NCBI GenBank assembly: GCA_019309945.1
Contig: JAFDFH010000160.1
Location: 1-11,578, forward strand
Direction of reading: 5' to 3'
DNA: 11,578 nt
DNA from: Deltaproteobacteria bacterium
GTDB taxonomy: Bacteria; Desulfobacterota; Desulfobacteria; Desulfobacterales; JAFDFH01
Of this stretch, positions 1-5,590 are shown in pieces (the stretch's first letter is position 1; every line of letters begins with the position of its first letter). Made by a program: the position numbers and the translations under genes. The notes below the pieces were generated by a model. The model was given only the letters and a program-made list of their open reading frames with translations, was not told the origin of the DNA and ran no database searches.

Positions 1-24
1 AGAAACGAGGATTTTTGTTCGAGA

Positions 25-116
25 TCAAGGCCTGCGAAAAATTTTACCGCAGGTATATAGTTGATATTCCGAGGATAAAATTTTGAGCATAACGCAGAGA
101 TCGGGCAAAAAGACCA
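25..116 (+). repeat. 92-bp dispersed repeat, copy A
   Basis: This segment aligns without gaps to 5443-5534 in the same orientation, with about 80 of 92 positions identical by hand count. It contains a hairpin with a perfect 6-bp stem, CCTGCG (31-36) and CGCAGG (48-53), around an A/T-rich 11-base loop. The most conserved part is the second half, from about 61 to 116. No reading frame is shared. It could be a non-autonomous mobile element, a structured RNA or part of a larger genomic repeat family. Which of these it is cannot be decided here. Confidence 0.75.
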
Positions 117-219
117 TTTCTGGATGGGCACTATCTATTTTTCGTTCGGGCACAAGATACAAAGGAAGACCAAATATGCCTTAAGAGATGAAAATACACT
201 TCTGATCATCTGGGGACGA

Positions 220-259
220 AATTTAATGATTTTGAAATAAATTTGTACATCATTAAATT
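220..259. repeat. Perfect 11-bp inverted repeat
   Basis: AATTTAATGAT at 220-230 is matched exactly by its reverse complement ATCATTAAATT at 249-259, with an 18-base spacer. The arms are A/T only apart from one G or C and are not followed by a T-run, so this is not a standard terminator. It could be a regulator binding site or the end of an upstream transcript. Confidence 0.5.
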
Positions 260-336
260 GCAAAAGGTCAAGTAAAATTGAAAGGCTTAATCCATATTGT
301 CTAACTCGAAGTAGGCTGCATCGGAATTAACATTGG

Positions 337-365
337 TTGACATATCTTATCTTCTCGATTAATCG
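337..365 (+). promoter_or_regulatory. Possible promoter for the MFS gene
   Basis: A perfect -35 hexamer TTGACA lies at 337-342. The best -10 after a 17-base spacer is TAATCG at 360-365, a weak match. Transcription from here would leave a leader of about 160 bases before the ATG at 534. The assignment is tentative because only the -35 is good. Confidence 0.3.
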
Positions 366-533
366 CAATATAGCCGATCGGTGAATCAATTAAAAGAAAA
401 GTTAAAGCCAGTGGCGTCCGCGATGCGACCCGGTCGTCTTTGTATGAAGGCATGCAACACGCACGTTATTAAGAAATTTGTCATCGTTAAGCTGTTTGGC
501 ATATGGTGGGATTTTATCCAGGATCGTTATTTC

Positions 534-1712
534 ATGAAAACAGAAGGGTCTACATCGATAAATCTTAAGGTCATATTTACCCTGACACTCGTTCATTTTA
601 CAGGGGATTTTTTTGCTTCCTTTATCAGCCCTCTTTACCCGGCTTTTATTGAAAAACTGCATCTATCTTTGACGCAGGTCGGTATTATTGCCGGGCTCAA
701 CCGCTTGCTTGCGTTTATCATCCAGCCTTCCGTGGGATATTTTGCCGATCGGTACCAGACAAGGTCCTTCATGCTTGGCGGATTGCTGATTTGTATCCTG
801 TTTATACCCCTTTCCGGGATTGCGACCTCGTTTGGGGCCCTGCTTTTTTTTGTCTCCGTCGGTTCAATGGGAAATTCCATGTTTCATCCATCGGCCACAG
901 GTTTGATTCCGGTGTATGCAGGGTCAAGGTCAGGACTGTCCATGTCCATCTTCAATACCGGCGGGACACTGGCTTTCGGCCTTGGACCGTTGTTCATTAC
1001 ATGGTTTGTGGCGACCTATGGTTTAAAAGCTGTTCCATTGACAATAGGAATCGGTCTGGGGGTGATGGTTTACCTCTATTTTGTCGTGCCGACACCACAA
1101 AGCGAAGGGTTCAGACAGCTAGGGTTTATCGGTACGTTAAAGGAGACCCTCGGAGATGTATGGAAACCTATTGTATTGATCTGGATGACCATGGTGCTGA
1201 GAGCTGTCGTGGGGCAGTCGTTCCTGACGTTTATGCCCGTATTGTATGTCCAGAAAGGGTATTCACTGGTATCGGCCGGGCTGTTGTTCTCCTTGTTTAC
1301 CGTGGCCGGAACCCTTAGTGGTATCCTTGCCGGTTTTGTTTCGGATAAAATCGGGTTCAAACCCATTTTTTATGTTGCACATGGGTTGATGACGCCTATG
1401 CTGCTTCTGTTTCTCTATCTGCCGGGGAATTGGATCTATTTTGGTGCGGCATTGTCTGGGGCTTTTGTTCTCGCTAGCTTACCTCTGGGTGTGGTTATGG
1501 CGCAGGAGCTGGCACCTAAAGGAAGATCCATGGTTGCCAGCCTGATGATGGGGTTGGCCTGGGGCCTCGGTGGGGCGGTGTCACCAATCATCGGTAAGCT
1601 GGCGGATACCTTCTCCATCGGAGCGGTTCTGTGGGCAGTGGCGTTTATTCCGATATCGACCCTTGGGCTAATATTTTTCTTTCCAGAAGTAAGGGGTTCT
1701 GCAAGAGGATAA
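534..1712 (+). CDS. MFS transporter, fosmidomycin-resistance (Fsr)-like
   Basis: This 392-residue integral inner-membrane protein has the length and repeated hydrophobic segments of a 12-helix major facilitator, probably a proton-driven exporter of a small molecule. The MFS motif A appears after helix 2 as GYFADRYQTR (residues 68-77) and again, degenerate, in the second half as GFVSDKIG (about 267-274). The sequences GNSMFHPSATG (about 113-123) and the helix-5 run SMSIFNTGG resemble the Fsr/FsmR group. I chose the ATG at 534 because AGGA at 520-523 precedes it at about 10 bases and because the transporter core starts here. An in-frame GTG at 381 lacks a ribosome binding site. The gene is convergent with the G3E GTPase gene and has no operon partner in view. 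The family is well supported, but the substrate is unknown and fosmidomycin should not be assumed. Confidence 0.9.
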   Translation: MKTEGSTSINLKVIFTLTLVHFTGDFFASFISPLYPAFIEKLHLSLTQVGIIAGLNRLLAFIIQPSVGYFADRYQTRSFMLGGLLICILFIPLSGIATSFGALLFFVSVGSMGNSMFHPSATGLIPVYAGSRSGLSMSIFNTGGTLAFGLGPLFITWFVATYGLKAVPLTIGIGLGVMVYLYFVVPTPQSEGFRQLGFIGTLKETLGDVWKPIVLIWMTMVLRAVVGQSFLTFMPVLYVQKGYSLVSAGLLFSLFTVAGTLSGILAGFVSDKIGFKPIFYVAHGLMTPMLLLFLYLPGNWIYFGAALSGAFVLASLPLGVVMAQELAPKGRSMVASLMMGLAWGLGGAVSPIIGKLADTFSIGAVLWAVAFIPISTLGLIFFFPEVRGSARG

Positions 1713-1732
1713 AGCGTGCAAACAACTGCAAC

Positions 1733-1757
1733 TGAGTCGGCGGTGTAACCGACCTCA
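1733..1757. terminator. Hairpin between convergent genes, possible terminator
   Basis: TGAGTCGG (1733-1740) pairs with CCGACCTCA (1749-1757) through 8 base pairs with one bulged C, around an 8-base loop. It lies between the MFS stop and the convergent GTPase stop, a usual place for a bidirectional terminator. Neither side carries a T-run, so intrinsic termination is doubtful. Confidence 0.3.
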
Positions 1758-1800
1758 TTCATATGGAGTCGTCTGGTTACGTATTTTCCTGTGGGTATGG

Positions 1801-2394
1801 TCAGGCAAGCCGGGCAATTACCTCATCGATTCCGCTTTGGTCGGGGATGCTTACAAGAAGAATATTATCTTTTCCCACATCATTCTTTAGCGTGTTCCGG
1901 ATTATCTGCAGTTGCTTCCGATCCACAAGATCAACACGCGTGATGGCGACCGTATCGCATCCGATCATATAATTCCTAAGCGTCTGCCTGCGTTCCTTCC
2001 ATAAAAACCCGAATCCTGGTGCATCAATTAGCGCAAAAACCGGGCCGATTTCATAATCTACATCCCTTTTTCCCATGGCGAGGACAGGAAGGATCTCCAG
2101 GGTTATGACAAATTCGAACGGCTCAATAAACAGGTAATCCGGATTAAACCTTCTTTTAATGTCCTTAATCATAGTGGTCAGGCTACCAGCCAGCGTGCAT
2201 CCCACTCAGCCTCCCCGAAGGCGATCAACTCGGACCTGATTCGAATTGGTAAAAGCTTCATCAAAATCCACTTCCCCGCTTTCATTGACAATGACTGCGG
2301 ATTGGCTGCCCTGGGATCGGAGGCGGGTGATGATTTCGCGGATAAAGGTCGTCTTGCCGCTTCCTAAAATACCGCAAACGGTTACTATTTTCAT
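1801..2394 (-). CDS. CobW/P47K-type G3E GTPase, candidate selenoprotein (Sec63)
   Basis: Read through one in-frame TGA (2206-2208), this gene encodes 197 residues, the size of small P47K-like G3E proteins that serve as metallochaperones or cofactor-loading GTPases. Visible motifs in order are: Walker A GILGSGKTT (residues 8-16); NESGEVDFD (37-45), matching the family's NEFGEVGID; GGUVGCTLAGSL (61-72), matching the GGCICCTLxGDL zinc/metal site with Sec for the first Cys and Gly for the second; DYLFIEP (86-92), the Walker B-like region; and ITRVDLVD (151-158) where NKxD is expected. Homology runs smoothly across the TGA in the same frame, and a hairpin follows it, so selenocysteine is more likely than a nonsense mutation. 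The ATG at 2394 follows an AAAGG site by about 6 bases. The G4 motif (TRVD) and the missing Gly after EP suggest changed nucleotide specificity or activity. Partners are unknown. A plain annotation would split this into two short genes. Confidence 0.8.
2174..2205 (-). promoter_or_regulatory. SECIS-like hairpin just after the in-frame UGA
   Basis: In the mRNA of the G3E gene, the bases after UGA can fold with outer stem GUGG (2205-2202) and CCAC (2177-2174). The inner stem is GGCU (2191-2188) and AGCC (2184-2181), with loop GGU (2187-2185). The loop starts 19 bases after the UGA and begins with G. Both features fit what is known of bacterial SECIS elements, which lie inside the coding region directly behind the Sec codon. 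The lower part is poorly paired, so this is a candidate by eye and has not been folded computationally. Confidence 0.5.
2206..2208 (-). other. In-frame UGA, candidate selenocysteine codon
   Basis: The TGA is codon 63 of the G3E frame, between GGC (Gly62) and GTG (Val64). With Cys66 three residues on, a Sec here gives a U-x-x-C motif, the commonest arrangement in redox selenoproteins. The family has Cys at this position. Confidence 0.7.
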
Positions 2395-2399
2395 GATTT

Positions 2400-2406
2400 A
2401 CCTTTC
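2400..2406 (-). promoter_or_regulatory. Ribosome binding site of the G3E GTPase gene
   Basis: The minus strand reads GGAAAGG directly upstream of the ATG at 2394. This fixes the start one residue before the first beta-strand leading into Walker A, where family members usually begin. Confidence 0.6.
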
Positions 2407-2428
2407 CATTGTTTGTTTACCGATGATC

Positions 2429-2457
2429 CAGATAGCTAATGCGGACGGTATTGTCAA
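2429..2457 (-). promoter_or_regulatory. Possible promoter for the G3E GTPase gene
   Basis: On the minus strand TTGACA (2457-2452) is followed after 17 bases by TATCTG (2434-2429). The -35 is perfect and the -10 is poor. The start codon is about 35 bases downstream, a reasonable leader length. Confidence 0.35.
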
Positions 2458-2555
2458 GAAGTACGGTTTATCCAAATTTTAATCCTCGAAATCCTCTATG
2501 TATTCGTGCCTGCCCCGTAGGTCCGGAAGATCATACTGGGGTGGTTAAAATTTTC

Positions 2556-2716
2556 GTAACTTCTCAAAAACTTATGGTTATACGTACCAGCGGAGTCATC
2601 CGGTAATTTTTTTCAATACGGCCAACTGTTAGGCGCCCTTAACTGCAAGTTTTGGCCGCATTGAAAAAAATTACCGGATGGCGTAGCGGGCCTACCGGAA
2701 CATATTGAGAAGTTAC
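2556..2716. mobile_element. Palindromic MITE-like element 1
   Basis: The outer 12-bp arms GTAACTTCTCAA (2556-2567) and TTGAGAAGTTAC (2705-2716) are perfect inverted repeats. The inner 29-base arms (2597-2625 and 2652-2680) match at 28 of 29 positions, and both contain CCGGTAA next to a run of seven T, or the complement. The 8-bp sequence AAATTTTC lies on both sides (2548-2555 and 2717-2724) as a direct repeat, consistent with a target-site duplication. There is no coding capacity, so movement would need a transposase elsewhere. As RNA it would form a very strong hairpin and could also stop transcription between the divergent genes. Related ends occur in the element at 4938-5109. Confidence 0.7.
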
Positions 2717-3035
2717 AAATTTTCGCGTTGACTCGGGGCGTCTATGCCCCTCGCCCTTACGGGCAGCATGACTGCTGTCCAATTCCGCTATCCTGCAGAA
2801 TTGCCCTTGACCTTGAACAAACTGAAACATTTTGAAACTGGCGCGTTTGTCAAAAAATAATCTGAGAGGAGGTATTATTTTTTCTATGTTGATTGTCATT
2901 CATATGATAAGATGGATGAACCTGACTTTAAAGAATACATTTGGCGTCACTTTGGCGGTTTTATTTGGAGAGGTTAAAAAGAATTGAAGAGATCCGGCTT
3001 AAATTTCCTTAAGTGTGAACATTGGAGGTGATGTG
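2717..3035. other. Intergenic stretch upstream of the DUF169 gene
   Basis: There is no well-supported gene here. A perfect AGGAGG at 2867-2872 is followed 13 bases later by an ATG (2886) opening a 33-codon frame that ends at 2987. A different frame, open from 2861 to 2977, reads like an acidic, aromatic protein tail (MDEPDFKEYIWRH from 2912). Either could be a tiny gene or the remnant of one, and I cannot choose between them. No clear promoter for the DUF169 gene stood out. Confidence 0.4.
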
Positions 3036-3824
3036 ATGAAGGATTGGAACAAGCAGGCCCAAGCGCTAAACCGATTTATTAGACCCTTGTCATTTCCGAT
3101 TGGCATCAAACTGGTGCAATCAGTTGAGGATTTTCCAGAAAAAACCAGACGTCCTCTTGCTGATCTTGGTTTCAAGACGACGATCTGTATTTCCATTGCT
3201 ATGACCCGAAAATACGGGTGGACCGTTGGAATGACGCCGGAAGATAGTATGTGCCCGGTTGCGGATCTATTATATGGCTGGAATGAAACTGGGAAAAAGA
3301 TTGAATCCAATCTGTTTGCATTCCTCAAGTCGATGAACTATGGAACAAACGATTCTGCTATTGAAGCAATGCTACAATCTGCGAAACAGTTTCAATTGGA
3401 TTCCGGGCAATATGCAGGGATTGTTTTTTCTCCTTTAGAATTGGGAAGAGTTGATCCGGATATGGTTATGATATTTTGCAATTCGGCCCAGGTTATGAGG
3501 TTGGTTCATGCTGCGACCCGCGAAGATGGTATCGAGTTGCTATCTATTTTTACCGGCCGATTCGGATCATGCAATGAAGGCGTACTTCAAACAATTAAAA
3601 CCGACCAACCCAAGATTGTCTTACCGGGAAACGGTGACAGGGTCTGGGGCATGGTCCAGGATGATGAGTTTATTTTTACTATACCGGCCGGCCGAATCGA
3701 CCAAATCATCGAAGGTCTTGAAGCGACGCATCAAGCCGGCGTCCGCTATCCCATCCCTGTTGACATAAGGCATATACCAAACTTTCCACCTCAACTGTTG
3801 GCCGCCGATGAGCAGTCGGCATAG
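3036..3824 (+). CDS. DUF169 family protein (COG2043)
   Basis: This is a 262-residue soluble protein with no signal peptide or membrane segment. Family features I recognise are the N-terminal PIGIKL segment (21-26), the Cys-containing TTICISIAM (48-56) and EDSMCPVADLLYGW (70-82), and the GRFGSCNEG stretch (174-182). The C-terminal hallmark GDRVWGMVQDDEFIFTIPAG (200-219) is followed by an IDQIIEGLEATH helix. Cys51, Cys73, Cys148 and Cys179 are spread through the protein, so metal or cofactor binding is conceivable but unproven. The biochemical role of DUF169 is not established. The start at 3036 is chosen over an in-frame GTG at 3015 because GGAGGT (3024-3029) sits 6 bases ahead. The nitrilase gene follows after 37 bases on the same strand, so the two are probably co-transcribed and functionally linked. 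Confidence 0.85.
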   Translation: MKDWNKQAQALNRFIRPLSFPIGIKLVQSVEDFPEKTRRPLADLGFKTTICISIAMTRKYGWTVGMTPEDSMCPVADLLYGWNETGKKIESNLFAFLKSMNYGTNDSAIEAMLQSAKQFQLDSGQYAGIVFSPLELGRVDPDMVMIFCNSAQVMRLVHAATREDGIELLSIFTGRFGSCNEGVLQTIKTDQPKIVLPGNGDRVWGMVQDDEFIFTIPAGRIDQIIEGLEATHQAGVRYPIPVDIRHIPNFPPQLLAADEQSA

Positions 3825-3861
3825 ACACACCCCGTTCAATTTAATGCAGGGAGGTTAACCC

Positions 3862-4929
3862 ATGAAAGAGCAGGAAGTTGTTAGAGTGGCCGCTGTGCAG
3901 GCTGCGCCGATTTTTTTGGATAAGGACGGCACCATCGAAAAAGCCTGCAAACTGATCCAGGAAGCAGGCAATAACGGTGCGAAGCTAATCGTTTTCCCCG
4001 AATCTTTTATCCCTACGTTTCCTTATTGGAGCAATTATCATCCCGAAGGGCCACCTTGGGCGCGAACATTTACCAAACTTTTTAAAAATTCGGTTGAGAT
4101 ACCCAGCGCGGACACGGAAATTTTGGGAAAAGCGGCCAAGCAGGCCGGGGCCTATGTAGTAATGGGGTTAAACGAAAGGGATACGATCTATGGGGGTTCA
4201 CTGTACAATACATTGCTGTTCCTGGATCCGGAGGGACGTATTATGGGGAAGCATAGAAAACTGATGCCTACCCACCATGAACGCCTTTACTGGGGCTGTG
4301 GAGACGGATCGGGATTAAACGTTTATTCGACTGCAATAGGAAAACTGGGGGGCCTGATTTGTTATGAACACCACATGACGCTTTCTAAATATGCTCTCTA
4401 TGCCCAGGGAGAACAGATCCACTGTGCTGTTTGGCCGGGATGGCCGGGCAATCCCAAATACGATAATCTTGATATTGTGCATACGGCCTCACGCCAGTAT
4501 GCATTTGAAGGCCAGTGTTTTGTCGTTTGTGCCTGCGGATGGATCCATCCGGAAATGATCCCGGACGACTTTGAATTCAAAAATGAGATGGACTGCCAGA
4601 GTCGCGGAGGGTCCACGATTATCACACCCCTGGGGACTTTGCTCGCTGATCCGTTGTTGGATCAGGAAGGGATTGTATATGGGGACCTGAAAATGGATCT
4701 AATTATTAAAGCTAAGGCTTTTGTTGATTGTACCGGCCACTATGCCCGCTGGGATGTGTTAAGCCTTAATTTTAACCGCCGTCCCCATCGAGCCATCAAT
4801 AGTCCTCAACAACCCCTTCAGGCGGTTCTCCAGGAAGAGATCGCGGAGCTGCTTTGCCGGGCTGAACAGTTGAGTCATGATGAGCTTTTGGATGAACTTC
4901 GTCGTTTGGCCGGCGAAAATTTAATGTAA
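3862..4929 (+). CDS. Nitrilase superfamily carbon-nitrogen hydrolase
   Basis: This 355-residue cytoplasmic enzyme has the length and fold signature of branch-1 nitrilases, which hydrolyse R-CN to a carboxylate plus ammonia through a cysteine thioester. The catalytic triad is visible: Glu47 in FPESF, Lys133 in HRKLMPT and Cys167 in GGLICYEHHM. The auxiliary Glu140 lies in THHERLYWG, and GCGDGSGLNVYST matches the usual WGxGDGSxL run. The motif after the nucleophile is CYEH where most nitrilases have CWE. Cyanide hydratase or aliphatic amidase activity is possible, but the Lys-region sequence fits nitrilase best. AGGGAGGT (3848-3855) lies 6 bases before the ATG. The DUF169 gene precedes it and a palindromic element starts 9 bases after its stop. 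Substrate is unknown. Confidence 0.9.
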   Translation: MKEQEVVRVAAVQAAPIFLDKDGTIEKACKLIQEAGNNGAKLIVFPESFIPTFPYWSNYHPEGPPWARTFTKLFKNSVEIPSADTEILGKAAKQAGAYVVMGLNERDTIYGGSLYNTLLFLDPEGRIMGKHRKLMPTHHERLYWGCGDGSGLNVYSTAIGKLGGLICYEHHMTLSKYALYAQGEQIHCAVWPGWPGNPKYDNLDIVHTASRQYAFEGQCFVVCACGWIHPEMIPDDFEFKNEMDCQSRGGSTIITPLGTLLADPLLDQEGIVYGDLKMDLIIKAKAFVDCTGHYARWDVLSLNFNRRPHRAINSPQQPLQAVLQEEIAELLCRAEQLSHDELLDELRRLAGENLM

Positions 4930-4937
4930 CGGTATCT

Positions 4938-5109
4938 GTAACTACTCACGTAGTCAGGCCGAAGCTGTTTAGACTGAAGGCTGAAGGGGTCGGAAAAACA
5001 CGATTGCCGTACTTTGGCGGAAATATCTGATTATTGCATCAAACATGGCTTTAAAATGCGCTTTTTCCTAACAGTCTTCAGCCTTCAGCCTATCCACCTG
5101 AGTAGTTAC
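4938..5109. mobile_element. Palindromic MITE-like element 2
   Basis: The perfect 11-bp terminal inverted repeats GTAACTACTCA (4938-4948) and TGAGTAGTTAC (5099-5109) differ from the ends of the element at 2556-2716 by one base. Inside, 4973-4986 and 5076-5089 form a second inverted pair (13 of 14) built on a repeated CTGAAGG unit. No clear target duplication flanks it. It begins 9 bases after the nitrilase stop and could end that transcript. The interior differs from element 1, so the two share ends but not body. Confidence 0.6.
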
Positions 5110-5158
5110 GAATATTCAATATATTAAATCTAATCATAAGTTTTCGAAGTGGCGATAT

Positions 5159-5216
5159 GGGTTAGATCTTGCCTTTTAACAAGCGAAGATATAGGCAAGA
5201 TGTTAAATCCTAACCC
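5159..5216. repeat. Interrupted inverted repeat (hairpin)
   Basis: GGGTTAG (5159-5165) plus ATCTTGCC (5166-5173) pair with GGCAAGAT (5194-5201) and CTAACCC (5210-5216). The 15 pairs are all Watson-Crick, with a one-sided 8-base bulge and a 20-base loop. No T-run follows. Confidence 0.55.
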
Positions 5217-5442
5217 GGACAAGCCGGAAAAGTCACGAGTGAGCTATAGCTTGAAGTGAGTCTCGCCATGCTCAATACGTCAGGTTTGGAACGATGCACA
5301 GGCTATAAAAATATGAACGCATCGCACCCGGGTGGGCTTTAATCACTTCACATTTTGTGATTTTAGAATTATTTGCTGCCACAAAAAGCATAAAAATAAT
5401 TATTAAGGACCAGATTAACCATTTTGGAGATATAGTTGAAGC

Positions 5443-5534
5443 TCAAGACATGCGAAAAAAATAACCGCAGGCATATATTTGATATTCCGAGGATTATTTT
5501 TTGAGCATAACGCAGAGATTGGGCGAAAAGACCA
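5443..5534 (+). repeat. 92-bp dispersed repeat, copy B
   Basis: This is the same-strand counterpart of 25-116, the same length and about 87 percent identical by eye. Here the hairpin is reduced to TGCG/CGCA, while an outer pair GCTCAA (5441-5446) and TTGAGC (5501-5506) is perfect. Differences in one stem offset by pairing elsewhere hint at RNA or DNA structure. It lies 56 bases upstream of the amidase start. Confidence 0.75.
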
Positions 5535-5590
5535 CTAATCAACAGGCTCATTGATTACAGCTTCAGTTAAAACTCTACAAAGGCAATTAA

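Larger units (their letters stand above)
1..533. other. Non-coding stretch upstream of the MFS gene
   Basis: I see no convincing gene here. The stretch holds a dispersed repeat copy (25-116), a perfect 11-bp inverted repeat (220-230 with 249-259) and a possible promoter near 337-365. The frame of the MFS gene stays open upstream to a GTG at 381. The 51 extra residues this would add are not transporter-like, and no ribosome binding site precedes the GTG, so I leave them out of the gene. Confidence 0.6.
5110..5590. other. Structured non-coding stretch upstream of the amidase gene
   Basis: No gene is supported here. Several inverted repeats are present: 5159-5216; CGATGC (5292-5297) with GCATCG (5319-5324); the palindrome CACCCGGGTG (5325-5334); and a small AATCAC/GTGATT hairpin near 5340-5364. 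A short motif at 5203-5229 recurs degenerately at 6731-6756. The second copy of the 92-bp dispersed repeat follows at 5443-5534. AAAGG at 5579-5583 is the ribosome binding site of the amidase gene. The density of hairpins is consistent with intergenic repeat debris or a structured RNA. Confidence 0.5.

Noticed and set aside
381..533. N-terminal extension of the MFS gene from a GTG
   Set aside because: There is no ribosome binding site before the GTG, the 51 residues are not like a transporter N-terminus, and ATG 534 has a spaced AGGA.
2206..2208. Nonsense mutation making the G3E gene a pseudogene
   Set aside because: Not excluded, but the stop sits precisely on a conserved Cys column, the rest of the frame is undamaged, and a hairpin follows. 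Sec is the simpler reading.
2639..2899. Minus-strand open frame of 86 codons
   Set aside because: It runs through one arm of the palindromic element and has no recognisable protein features.
5220..5345. Possible riboswitch upstream of the amidase gene
   Set aside because: I compared it by memory with the cyclic di-GMP and cobalamin riboswitch patterns. Some stems exist, but the conserved core bases do not.
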